In this document: positions 1 through 6,723 of the stretch, in pieces
How the letters are laid out: every line of letters starts with the position of its first letter
How positions within the stretch are numbered: position 1 is the stretch's first letter
NCBI GenBank assembly: GCA_016200385.1
Contig: JACQEV010000201.1
Coordinates: 1-15,282, forward strand
Source: Candidatus Methylomirabilota bacterium
GTDB lineage: Bacteria > Methylomirabilota > Methylomirabilia > Methylomirabilales > Methylomirabilaceae
Direction of reading: 5' to 3'
Length of the DNA: 15,282 nucleotides
Notes under the pieces: model-generated
What the model was told of the DNA's origin: nothing
What the model saw: only the letters and a program-made list of their open reading frames with translations
Database searches by the model: none
Position numbers and translations under genes: made by a program

Positions 1-2
1 CC

Positions 3-170
3 CAGTATGCGGTCCTCGGGCCGTATGACTTCGTGAATGTGGTCGAGGCCCCGGACAATGAAACCATTGCCAAGGTTTCAATGGAGCTTGGTTCTCGGGG
101 AACGGTTCAGATCATGACGCTTCCGGCTCTCCCGATCGAGACCTTTACCAAAAAGGCGAAGGGGAAGTAG
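3..170 (+). CDS. GYD-domain protein, C-terminal fragment
   Basis: This is the last 55 codons of a gene that begins before the window, read in frame from base 3 to a TAG at 168-170. The fragment contains GPYDFVNVVEAPD followed by a helix-like stretch (NETIAKVSMELGSRGTVQ) and a strand (IMTLPALPIETF). This is the layout of the GYD family, small ferredoxin-like-fold proteins of about 100 residues named after a Gly-Tyr-Asp motif, here G-P-Y-D. The tail KKAKGK is basic. No biochemical role is established for the family that I can rely on, so only the family is called. The start and the upstream context are outside the window. Confidence 0.7.
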   Translation, partial: QYAVLGPYDFVNVVEAPDNETIAKVSMELGSRGTVQIMTLPALPIETFTKKAKGK

Positions 171-354
171 GACCCTCGGCCCGGGCTTCAGGGCAGCCGG
201 CTGAGCGCCTCTTACTCAGGCGTCGCCTGTCGCGCAGGCCGAGGACGAGGCCTTTTGCGACTCAACTCCACGAGGTGTCTGAGGACCTAACCGCCCACGA
301 TCGCTAGGCTCGTACTTCTTCCCCCTGATCTCGGCCTCCCCGGGCGTTCTTGGA

Positions 355-1103
355 ATGACCAATCTCTTTCAACCGAGGCTACTCAACGGGGTATTCGGAG
401 ACCCCGGCCTGTTCGTGCGCCTTCGATGGGAGCGTCGTGCGCTCCTGTTCGACCTTGGTGATCTCACGGCGCAGCCACCCTCGGACCTGCTGAAGGTCAC
501 CGACATCTTCGTCTCGCACACCCACGTCGATCACTTTATTGGCTTCGATCACCTGTTGCGGATCGCCCTCACCACAAGATCCCTTGCCTGTCATTTGCAC
601 TCGCGGAGGCGCAACGGATCAACATCGACCCAGAGCGACTCAAGAGCCTGAACCTCGCCGCGGGGCCCTGGCTCACCGAATTCAATCGCCTGCTGCGCAC
701 GGGCGCCCTGGACGAGACAATCGTCCGCGCAACGGCCTCCGACGCTATCAGTGAGCGGGACCGGGGGTTGACGCTCGGCGATCTTAGAGACAGGATCGCG
801 ACGGTGACCAGAGGTCAGAGGCTTGTGTATGTCACCGACGCCCTGTACTCACGCGAGAATCGGCAGAAGATCGTTGCCCTGGCTCACGACGCGGACATCC
901 TCTTTTGCGAAGCGGTCTTTCTGGAACAGGATCGAGATCGCGCGACCGAGCGTTACCACTTGACCGCGCGGCAGGCCGGCCTCCTGGCACGTGAGGCGAA
1001 CGTGAAGGAACTGGTGCTGTCCCACTTCTCCCCCAGGTACCAAGATTGTCCGGAAGCCCTGTACCGGGAAGCCTCGGAGGCGTTCGGCGGCCCGGTCCGA
1101 TAG
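355..1103 (+). pseudogene. Ribonuclease Z-like metallo-beta-lactamase, internally deleted and frameshifted
   Basis: The N-terminal part (from ATG 355) reads MTNLFQPRLLNGVFGDPGLF and carries the zinc-binding signature SHTHVDHFIGFDH. After about base 570 that frame becomes nonsense, ending at 651. The third frame, from about 573, continues as a good family match: HKIPCLSFALAEAQRIN, then GPWLTEF, VYVTDALYS, ILFCEAVF and the late histidine in LVLSHFSPRY, ending at TAG 1101-1103. The ends of the protein are well conserved but the middle is absent. Family members are around 320 residues by my recollection, whereas the two parts here sum to about 249, so roughly 80 residues appear lost at the junction. 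I infer a deletion of non-multiple-of-three size. The product cannot be made in one frame. A real pseudogene is most likely; an assembly error at the junction is the alternative. The start has only a weak ribosome binding site. Confidence 0.75.
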
Positions 1104-1264
1104 TGCCGGTCCCATTAACTTCGCCTAGCGGCGTTCCTGGCCCACGTGGCGCTCCCTGCGACGTACCTGACAACGTACGCCTCGGTCGGCCCCGCGGGCC
1201 GCGCCTTGCTATGCTCGTTACCTGGCCCGGCACGCTGCCCGCCAACTGTAGGGGGAGGAGGTTG

Positions 1265-1276
1265 GTTCCGCGGAAC
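1265..1276. repeat. 12-bp perfect palindrome upstream of the phosphatase gene
   Basis: GTTCCG-CGGAAC is a perfect 12-bp inverted repeat without spacer, about 70 bp before the phosphatase start, in a 242-bp gap after the broken metallo-beta-lactamase gene. It could be a dimeric repressor operator. I see no convincing -35/-10 pair next to it, and short GC-rich palindromes arise by chance, so this is only a candidate site. Confidence 0.25.
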
Positions 1277-1345
1277 GGCAGGTATTGTGGGGAGCAAGCC
1301 TTGCACATGATCGGGAATCTAGTACTGAACTCCTAAGGGGAACGA

Positions 1346-1801
1346 ATGGCGGATAATTTCAGCTTCGTGATCGAAGGCAGATTGGCCGGGATGGCTCGGC
1401 CAGGGTGCTCGAGACCCTTGGAGGATGACATCGAGTTCCTGAAGGCCCAGGGGATCGGCGCCATCGTCTCCATGACCGAGGGGCCCTTAAATGAAGGAGT
1501 CGTGCGGAGCCTCGGCCTGCGCTATCTTCATCTTCCGGTTCCGGATTATTGCTCGCCGACCATCCAACAGATCGAGGATTTCCTGGCTTTCCTGGATGCT
1601 GCCGATTCCGATGGCGCCGTTGTCGTCCATTGCTATGCAGGCCAGGGTCGGACAGGGACCATGCTAGCCTGCGCTCTCGTCCAGCAAGGGATGAGCGCCG
1701 AAGACGCGATCAGGATCATCAGGGCCAAACGACCGCCATCTATCGACACATTTGCTCAAGAGCAAGTCATCTTCGAGTTCGCCGCCATGCGGCGACGCTA
1801 A
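1346..1801 (+). CDS. DUSP23/VHZ-like dual-specificity protein phosphatase
   Basis: The 151-residue product is a compact cysteine-based phosphatase of the dual-specificity/PTP superfamily. The P-loop is VHCYAGQGRTG (about residues 95-104): Cys96 is the expected nucleophile and Arg102 the phosphate-binding arginine of Cx5R. The likely general acid is Asp67 in LPVPDYC. The N-terminal NFSFVIEGRLAGMARPG and the segment VSMTEGPLNEG closely resemble eukaryotic DUSP23 (VHZ), which is also about 150 residues, so the whole domain is present and nothing is appended. It should be cytoplasmic, with no signal peptide or membrane segment. The start has AAGGGG at 1335-1340. Natural substrates cannot be told from sequence; phosphoprotein, phosphoinositide or RNA 5'-phosphate are all possible for such folds. 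It appears to be a single-gene unit, separated from the next gene by a repeat-bearing gap. Confidence 0.88.
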   Translation: MADNFSFVIEGRLAGMARPGCSRPLEDDIEFLKAQGIGAIVSMTEGPLNEGVVRSLGLRYLHLPVPDYCSPTIQQIEDFLAFLDAADSDGAVVVHCYAGQGRTGTMLACALVQQGMSAEDAIRIIRAKRPPSIDTFAQEQVIFEFAAMRRR

Positions 1802-1813
1802 CCCCAGCACCCC

Positions 1814-1841
1814 AGATCTCAGATCCGAGATCCAAGATCTA
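1814..1841 (+). repeat. Four tandem 7-bp AGATCYN units
   Basis: AGATCTC, AGATCCG, AGATCCA and AGATCTA follow one another with an exact period of 7 bp. The first and last units contain the palindrome AGATCT, so the array can also fold into a weak hairpin. It lies in the 86-bp gap between the phosphatase stop and the cyclophilin start. No function can be assigned. Possibilities are a protein-binding array, a short repeat family scattered in the genome, or replication slippage. Confidence 0.6.
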
Positions 1842-1887
1842 AGGCCGCTTACTTGAGAACATAGTAGGCAAGGTCAAGGAGACCATC

Positions 1888-2412
1888 ATGGCTAAAGAAC
1901 TGCATGCCACGTTCAAGACTTCTATGGGAGAAATCGTGATCCGCCTCTTTGAGGACAAGGTGCCCAAGACCGTGGCCAACTTCGTCGGGCTCGCCACGGG
2001 CACCAAGGAGTGGTCCGATCCGAAGACGGGCCAGCAGGTGAAGCGGCCACTCTATAACGGGACGATCTTCCACCGCGTGATCCCGAACTTCATGATCCAG
2101 GGCGGCGACCCGCTTGGCCGAGGGACCGGCGGGCCGGGATACCGATTCTCCGATGAGTTCCACCCCGATCTGCGCCATAGTAAGCCCGGCATCCTGTCCA
2201 TGGCCAATGCCGGCCCCAACACCAATGGCAGCCAGTTCTTCATCACCCATCAGGCAACTCCGTGGTTGGATGGCAAGCACTCGGTCTTTGGCGAAGTGGT
2301 CAATGGGCACGAGGTGGTAGAGGCGATCGGCAACGCCCCGCGCGACACGAGCGACAAGCCACTCACAGACATCGTCCTGACCGAGGTGGTCATGTCGCGG
2401 GCGAGCGAATAG
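1888..2412 (+). CDS. ppiB: Peptidyl-prolyl cis-trans isomerase, cyclophilin type
   Basis: The 174-residue protein is a single cyclophilin domain that catalyses cis-trans isomerisation of Xaa-Pro bonds during folding. The family core is intact: [15 protein letters not shown] holds the catalytic Arg63, with Phe68 and Gln71, and [16 protein letters not shown] follows at about 105-120. Trp126 in [13 protein letters not shown] is the residue linked to cyclosporin binding. There is no signal peptide, so a cytoplasmic enzyme is expected. A clear ribosome binding site AAGGAGA lies at 1876-1882. The stop is three bases from the next start, so it probably heads an operon with the 94-aa protein and the quinone oxidoreductase. 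Family assignment is very secure; the symbol follows the common name for cytoplasmic bacterial cyclophilins. Confidence 0.95.
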   Translation: MAKELHATFKTSMGEIVIRLFEDKVPKTVANFVGLATGTKEWSDPKTGQQVKRPLYNGTIFHRVIPNFMIQGGDPLGRGTGGPGYRFSDEFHPDLRHSKPGILSMANAGPNTNGSQFFITHQATPWLDGKHSVFGEVVNGHEVVEAIGNAPRDTSDKPLTDIVLTEVVMSRASE

Positions 2413-2415
2413 GAT

Positions 2416-2700
2416 ATGGCCGTTGTGGATTTTGGCCGAAAGGCGTACATCGACCTTATGGTGTCGAAGGACCCGGCCATCGGGAGACTGATCGACGAGG
2501 GATATGAGTTCGTCACCAATGCCTTCACACCCGCCGCAAAGCCCCCGGGGGTCCAGATCAAGGACGCAGAGACTGTCACCTCAGAGCTCAGGCGGCAAGG
2601 ATACCTGATCGAGCTGCGTGCCGCCTACAATGAGGTTGGCGATCCGATTTCTCAGATGCAGTCGGTCTGGTGCAGGCGGCGGGGAGCGCCGAAGCCGTGA
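2416..2700 (+). CDS. Conserved-looking 94-aa protein of unknown function
   Basis: I do not recognise this family. The ATG lies 3 bp after the cyclophilin stop, with AATAGGAT as a poor ribosome binding site, so translation is probably coupled. The stop TGA (2698-2700) overlaps the GTG start of the next gene in a GTGA motif. This tight fit on both sides argues that it is real. The product is soluble, with mixed charge: an N-terminal alpha/beta-looking stretch (AYIDLMVSKDPAIGRLIDEGYEF), a middle TPAAKPPGVQIKDAETV, a helix SELRRQGYLIELRAAYNEV, and a basic tail with one Cys. There is no transmembrane segment and no known metal motif. Its neighbours are a foldase and an oxidoreductase, which does not define a role. 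Confidence 0.6.
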   Translation: MAVVDFGRKAYIDLMVSKDPAIGRLIDEGYEFVTNAFTPAAKPPGVQIKDAETVTSELRRQGYLIELRAAYNEVGDPISQMQSVWCRRRGAPKP

Positions 2701-3683
2701 AAGCGATCGTCGTTCGACAATACGGGGGCCCGGAGGTCCTACGGTACGAAGAGGTCCCCGATCCTGAACCGAAGCCCGGAGAGGTGCTCCTGAAGGTCCG
2801 CGTCGCCGGCTTCAACTACGCCGATGTGATGATGCGGATGGGGTTCTATAAGGGAGGGCCAAGGCCTCCGTACATCCCGGGCTTCGAGGTCTGCGGAACC
2901 GTGATCCGCCTGTGCCATGGAGTCACCGGCGTGCAGGAGGGCGCGCGCGTCCTGGCCTTTCCTGACCCATCGGCGACCGTGGGCGGGTATGCGCAGTTGG
3001 TGGCGATCTCCGCTCAACGGCTCTTCCCCGCGCCCGCATCGCTCTCTGACCAGGAGGCCGGCGCTTTTCCCATTGTCTTTCTGACCGCATATATGGCCCT
3101 GCGGATGGCTGGAAGGGCTGCGCCCGGTAAGTCGGTGCTCATCCACTCTGCGGGCGGAGGGGTCGGGACCGCGGCAGTCCAGATCGCCAAACAACTGGGA
3201 CTCAGGATCTTCGCGACCGCCAGCTCCGATGAGAAGCTCGAACGCGTGAAGACCCTTGGGGCCGATGCGACCATTAATTATCAGCGAGACGACTTCGTCG
3301 AGGAGGTGCGTCGGCAAACCTCTGGGCGAGGCATCGATGTCATCCTCGAAATGGTCGGCGGGGAAGTCTTTGATAAGAGCCTGCAATGCCTGGCGCCGCT
3401 GGGACGACTGGTCGCGGTCGGAATTGCCAGCGCCCGCGTGCCCAAGGCCGACGTCGCTCAGTTACTCTACGGCAACCTGTCGGTTGTCGGAATCCACCTG
3501 GGGAAGCTGTTTAATCGGCCGGACCTGATCGGCGAGGCCCTGGAGCATCTCAACCGGTGGATCGCTGAGAAGAAGATCAAACCGGTGGTGGGGCCGGCCT
3601 TCCCCCTCCGAGAGGCGGCCGCCGCCCACGCGCTGGTCTCGGATCGCAAGAACTACGGCAAGGTGATTCTTCTCCCGGAGTAG
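2697..3683 (+). CDS. Zinc-independent quinone oxidoreductase (MDR family)
   Basis: The 328-residue product belongs to the medium-chain dehydrogenase/reductase superfamily, quinone oxidoreductase (Qor/zeta-crystallin) branch. Such enzymes reduce quinones or activated enones with NADPH. The N-terminal catalytic domain starts MKAIVVRQYGGPEVL and contains GFNYADVMMRMGFY. The Rossmann domain has the nucleotide motif SAGGGVGTAAVQIAKQLG at about 151-168 and then KTLGADATINY. The catalytic zinc cysteine and histidine of alcohol dehydrogenases are absent. I chose GTG 2697 because KAIVV is the usual family N-terminus and GGGGAG lies at 2681-2686; an in-frame GTG at 2670 would add nine atypical residues. 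The 4-bp GTGA overlap with the preceding gene implies coupled translation. The exact substrate is unknown. Confidence 0.9.
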   Translation: MKAIVVRQYGGPEVLRYEEVPDPEPKPGEVLLKVRVAGFNYADVMMRMGFYKGGPRPPYIPGFEVCGTVIRLCHGVTGVQEGARVLAFPDPSATVGGYAQLVAISAQRLFPAPASLSDQEAGAFPIVFLTAYMALRMAGRAAPGKSVLIHSAGGGVGTAAVQIAKQLGLRIFATASSDEKLERVKTLGADATINYQRDDFVEEVRRQTSGRGIDVILEMVGGEVFDKSLQCLAPLGRLVAVGIASARVPKADVAQLLYGNLSVVGIHLGKLFNRPDLIGEALEHLNRWIAEKKIKPVVGPAFPLREAAAAHALVSDRKNYGKVILLPE

Positions 3684-3685
3684 CC

Positions 3686-3710
3686 CGGGAAGGTGTATTA
3701 TGGCTTCCCG
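3686..3710 (+). other. Stem-loop after the quinone oxidoreductase gene
   Basis: CGGGAAG (3686-3692) and CTTCCCG (3704-3710) form a perfect 7-bp stem with an 11-nt loop, three bases after the stop codon. There is no T-tract, so it is not a canonical intrinsic terminator. It may stabilise the 3' end of the ppiB-94aa-qor message or assist Rho-independent pausing. Confidence 0.4.
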
Positions 3711-3774
3711 CCACCCTGCGCCCTCGACTCTAGACCTGCTGTCTTTGGGCTCCCCTCGATGATGGCTGCATAGC

Positions 3775-3978
3775 ATGGAACCCGACCCACCCGCCGGCTC
3801 GAAGATCGTCCAGAAGATCGTCTGCCCGATCTGTGGCGCCGAAGGGAAGCTTATCCTGCCTTCACGCGATCCCGAGCGCTGCGTCGCCCTTCAGCGGGTG
3901 CGCTGCGATTCGTGCGGAATCGAGCGGACCATCTTCCTCAAGTTCCCCGATGAAGAGCAGATGTGGGAACCACAGTAG
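3775..3978 (+). CDS. Small zinc-ribbon-like protein
   Basis: The 67-residue product has two knuckles, CPIC (Cys17, Cys20) and CDSC (Cys44, Cys47), separated by about 23 residues, with an extra Cys36. This is the pattern of a treble-clef or zinc-ribbon fold that would hold one zinc. Between them lie beta-like stretches (GKLILPS, VALQRVR), and afterwards an acidic aromatic tail (FPDEEQMWEPQ). There is no membrane segment. A ribosome binding site is not clear before ATG 3775, and the first residues (EPDPPAGSK) look disordered, so a start a few codons later is possible. It stands alone between two gaps. The role could be nucleic acid or protein binding; I cannot say which. Confidence 0.65.
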   Translation: MEPDPPAGSKIVQKIVCPICGAEGKLILPSRDPERCVALQRVRCDSCGIERTIFLKFPDEEQMWEPQ

Positions 3979-4168
3979 TCTTCCGCGATGAGCGGTGAGG
4001 CTGGACTCCTCCTCAAAGGCAATCGGCGCGAGGTCAGCACGTTTCGCACTAAACATCATCCGTGTGCCAGGTGTCAGATGATAACGGGAAGATCAATCCG
4101 ACCCTCGGCGACTCGGGCAAGGGATGAGCGTCGGTCGACGAGGGCCATTTCAAGAGGGGGAAATAGCC

Positions 4169-4765
4169 ATGAGACCGATTGTTGCAGCTCTGCTGGTGCT
4201 GGCCGGTGTTCTCGGGTCAGGCATCGCGCCAGGCTGGAACCAGGCCGCCGCTGCCGAAGAGGAACGGGGCGGGCCGGGGATGGGAAGATACCGGATGCTT
4301 CCTGAAATGCTTCGCGAGACGTTTCAGGGCCTGGAAATGCCTGGGCCTTGGTTGTATGGACGCGGGGGCCACGGGGGGCCGCTCATCAGCCTGATGCTCG
4401 CGTGGAAGGACCAACTTGGATTGACCCCTGAGCAAGAGCGTTCACTCAAAGAGCTACGGAGCAACTACGAGAAGGAGGCGATCACCCGGACCTCGGAAAT
4501 CGAGGTGGCGGAGCTGGAGTTGAAAGGGTTGTTGGAACAGGAGAAGGTGGACGTGGTCAAGATCGAGGCCCAGGTGAAGAAGGTCGCCCTGCTACGCGCC
4601 GACCGTCGCCTGGCTCGAATCAAGACCATCGAGGCCGGCAAGGCGGTCCTGACGCCAGCGCAACAGGAGACGTTCAAGCGATTGGCTCATGACTCATGGA
4701 TGGGCGGGATGGGACCAGGAATGACGAGACCTGGCATGCGTTCGATGTCGTCGCGGAGTTGGTGA
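4169..4765 (+). CDS. Secreted Spy/CpxP-like LTxxQ protein
   Basis: The 198-residue product starts with a Sec signal peptide (MRPIVAALLVLAGVLGSGIA, likely cleaved near residue 28 after the alanine run). The mature part has two LTP-x-Q motifs, LTPEQ at about 85-89 and LTPAQQ at 161-166, bracketing a long charged helical region. This is the arrangement of the Spy/CpxP/ZraP group of periplasmic chaperone or metal-responsive proteins. The region before the first motif is Gly/Pro/Met-rich, and the tail is rich in Met, Gly and Arg (WMGGMGPGMTRPGMRSM), which might bind soft metals. I chose ATG 4169 because AGAGGGGG precedes it at 4153-4160 and the signal peptide begins there; the upstream in-frame ATG at 4124 would spoil the signal. 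It converges with pdxA. Confidence 0.8.
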   Translation: MRPIVAALLVLAGVLGSGIAPGWNQAAAAEEERGGPGMGRYRMLPEMLRETFQGLEMPGPWLYGRGGHGGPLISLMLAWKDQLGLTPEQERSLKELRSNYEKEAITRTSEIEVAELELKGLLEQEKVDVVKIEAQVKKVALLRADRRLARIKTIEAGKAVLTPAQQETFKRLAHDSWMGGMGPGMTRPGMRSMSSRSW

Positions 4766-4806
4766 TTGCCGGACCGGTTTCACCGGAGGATGAGATGGTG
4801 TGCGGG

Positions 4807-5853
4807 CTATTTCAGGGCACGAGCCGGCGGCGGAGTCGCCCCCTTGTGTCGGCCCTGGGCGAACTTGACGGCCAGCAGGATCGCCTCCACCATGCTGCGG
4901 GGATTGGCGGTGCCGCTCCCCGCAATGTCAAAGGCGGTGCCGTGATCAACGGAGGTGCGAATGATCGGGAGGCCGACGGTGACATTGACCCCCCGGTCGA
5001 AGCCGATCAGCTTCAGCGGAATATGTCCCTGATCGTGGTACATCGCGACGACGGCGTCGAATTCACCGAGCTTGTGCCGATAGAAAAGGGTGTCTGGGGG
5101 GTAGGGGCCGCTCGCCTTGATTCCCTCAGCCTTGGCAGCCTCGACCGCCGGCGCGATCTCATCGATCTCCTCTCGGCCGAACAGGCCATTCTCGCCCGCA
5201 TGGGGGTTGAGGCCGGCGATGGCAATCCGCTTCTTTCGCGATCCGAGGTCGCAGAGTGCCTGATGCGCAAGGCGAATGACCGTCAGGATTCGGGCTTTTT
5301 TCACCTTTTCGCAGGCGTTCCGAAGCGAGGTGTGGGCGGAGACATGGATGACCCGCATTCGACCGACGACCAACAACATCGCGTAATCCTTGGTGCCGGT
5401 CCTCCCGGCGAATAACTCGGTATGACCCTCGTACTTGAAGCCAGCCTGGACCATGGCCTCCTTGTTGATGGGCGCGGTGACGACCCCGTCCAGTTCGTGG
5501 GCCATCGCGAGGTCGATCGCCTTGTAGAGATACTCCACCGCAGCCCTCCCACACTGGGGCGCGAGGACGCCGGAGGGACAGTTCGCGGTGTCGATGTTTT
5601 TCAGGTCCAGCACTTCGAGAAGACCCGGTTCTGCAGTGACCTCCGCCGTTGAAGCAACCGATCGCACAGAGAGGTCAAGGCGACAGAGACGGGTGGCTCG
5701 CCGCATAATGCTGGCTTCGCCAATGACCAGCGGGCGGCAGGCGGCCCGGACCTCCTCCTGCGTCACGGCCTTGGCCACGATTTCCGGGCCGATCCCCGCT
5801 GGATCCCCGATAGTCAATCCCAAGAACGGACGGAACGCCTCGTTCTTACGCAT
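4807..5853 (-). CDS. pdxA: 4-hydroxythreonine-4-phosphate dehydrogenase family (PdxA)
   Basis: The 348-residue product is a PdxA-family NAD-dependent, divalent-metal dehydrogenase, which oxidises 4-phosphohydroxy-L-threonine in pyridoxal phosphate synthesis. Landmarks are GLTIGDPAGIGPEI (12-25), TAPINKEA (127-133), the substrate-contacting GHTELFAGRTGT (143-154), and the three metal histidines His174 (SAHTSL), His218 (LNPHAGENG) and His273 (MYHDQGH). The C-terminal signature is RTSVDHGTAFDIAG. The length is close to the usual 330. ATG 5853 is chosen because AGGAGGG sits just before it and because an upstream in-frame start at 5877 would fall inside the -10 element. Paralogues in the family (PdxA2, 4-phospho-threonate or erythronate dehydrogenases) have the same motifs, so the exact substrate is not fixed by sequence; no other vitamin B6 gene is in the window. 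Confidence 0.93.
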   Translation of the reverse strand: MRKNEAFRPFLGLTIGDPAGIGPEIVAKAVTQEEVRAACRPLVIGEASIMRRATRLCRLDLSVRSVASTAEVTAEPGLLEVLDLKNIDTANCPSGVLAPQCGRAAVEYLYKAIDLAMAHELDGVVTAPINKEAMVQAGFKYEGHTELFAGRTGTKDYAMLLVVGRMRVIHVSAHTSLRNACEKVKKARILTVIRLAHQALCDLGSRKKRIAIAGLNPHAGENGLFGREEIDEIAPAVEAAKAEGIKASGPYPPDTLFYRHKLGEFDAVVAMYHDQGHIPLKLIGFDRGVNVTVGLPIIRTSVDHGTAFDIAGSGTANPRSMVEAILLAVKFAQGRHKGATPPPARALK

Positions 5854-5876
5854 GATCCCTCCTAAGAGCGACAACA

Positions 5877-5905
5877 ATTATAGCACAAACCGCTTGCGCT
5901 CTCCA
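5877..5905 (-). promoter_or_regulatory. Extended -10 sigma70-type promoter of pdxA
   Basis: Read on the - strand there is TGGAGA (5905-5900, 4 of 6 to TTGACA), a 17-bp spacer and a perfect TATAAT (5882-5877), with TG one base before it (TGcTATAAT), making an extended -10. Transcription would start near 5870, giving a leader of about 17 nt that still contains the AGGAGGG ribosome binding site. Confidence 0.7.
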
Positions 5906-6079
5906 GGCTTTTTTGGTAGAGTCAGCCCGCTTGGAAGCGCCTTCTGACGCCTTGCGGGGTTTGTCGGCGCTTTATGAGGCCTGGAAGCCAACGCCCCCTG
6001 GCCGCGGTCGCGGGGCGGGCCGTCGGCAGGGATGACCCATCCTACAACCTACAACCCGATCTGGGAAAGGAGGTATGGA

Positions 6080-6406
6080 ATGCCTCTCATGAACCGACAC
6101 AGCGTAGCCTTCGTCGCCGCGCTCACGATCTCCATTCCCTTGCTCCAGGCGTGCGCCCCCTCAGCCACCAGAGAGAGCACCGGGGAGTACGTTGACGACA
6201 GCGCCATCACGGCTAAAATCAAGACAAAGCTTCTTGGGGATCCCACCGTGAGCGGTTTCGCCGTTTCGGTGGAGACCTTCCGAGGACGGGTGGTCCTGTC
6301 AGGCTTTGTGAACTCTCAAGCTCAGATCGATCGGTCAATCGCATTGGCCAGAGAAGTCCCTGGTGTCCGAGAGGTGCAGTCGGCACTGGTGATCAAGGGC
6401 AAGTAG
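6080..6406 (+). CDS. BON-domain lipoprotein (OsmY-like)
   Basis: The 108-residue precursor has a short basic start (MPLMNRH), a hydrophobic signal core and LLQAC, a lipobox with Cys25 as the likely lipidated residue; Gln at position -2 is slightly unusual. The mature part is one BON domain (about 40-106): DDSAITAKIKTKLLGDPTVSG, VSVETFRGRVVLSGFV and AREVPGVREVQSALVIK. BON domains occur in OsmY-type periplasmic and outer-membrane-associated proteins thought to bind phospholipid surfaces or protect the envelope. ATG 6080 is supported by AAAGGAGG at 6066-6073; an earlier in-frame start at 6032 would bury the signal peptide. It is divergent from pdxA. Placement in the periplasm-facing lipoprotein class is inferred from the signal. 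Confidence 0.85.
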   Translation: MPLMNRHSVAFVAALTISIPLLQACAPSATRESTGEYVDDSAITAKIKTKLLGDPTVSGFAVSVETFRGRVVLSGFVNSQAQIDRSIALAREVPGVREVQSALVIKGK

Positions 6407-6723
6407 GCGACCAACCGGAAGCCTGTCTCGAACGGCGCACAGGTTCCTTGCGCCGCACGGCTTTACTCTTATCAGGGGGCGTCTTTCAGGAGGGGGGAGC
6501 TCCCTGTCATTCCAATTGCGACGCCTCGGGAGTGCCCCACCGCCGTCACCTTGTCCATCCTCCCCTTCCCGCCCCAGTCTCTTGCCCACTCGGTTTCAAG
6601 CCCCGGGTAGCCTGTCACTCGCGAGCCGGTCGCTTGATCCCCGTCGCAATCCTTGATAGGATAAGACCAGGATACAACAAGGATTTGGCGTGATCAGACG
6701 TCTTGCATCAGAAAGTGGGAGAG
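6407..6723. other. 317-bp gap with one stem-loop
   Basis: I see no convincing gene here. Short open frames exist but lack ribosome binding sites and protein-like composition. CGGCGCA (6433-6439) and TGCGCCG (6449-6455) form a perfect 7-bp stem with a 9-nt loop, 26 bp after the BON gene. Only a short CTTTAC follows, so it is at best a weak terminator for that gene. Confidence 0.4.

Noticed and set aside
225..239. GCCTG-TCGCG-CAGGC hairpin after the GYD gene as a terminator
   Set aside because: The stem is short and the only T-run (TTTT) is some 14 bp away, too far for an intrinsic terminator.
1046..1336. Open frames between the broken metallo-beta-lactamase gene and the phosphatase gene
   Set aside because: Composition is Pro/Gly/Arg-rich as expected from GC-rich noncoding DNA, and no ribosome binding site or motif is present.
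4774..4786. CCGGT-TTC-ACCGG hairpin between the Spy-like gene and pdxA as a bidirectional terminator
   Set aside because: The stem is only 5 bp with a 3-nt loop, and no T-tract follows on either strand.
4696..5415. 239-codon + strand frame overlapping pdxA
   Set aside because: It lies opposite the conserved pdxA coding sequence, including its metal-histidine motifs, and its start lies inside the Spy-like gene.
6448..6693. 81-codon frame in the gap after the BON gene
   Set aside because: There is no ribosome binding site, the composition is not protein-like, and there is no recognisable domain.
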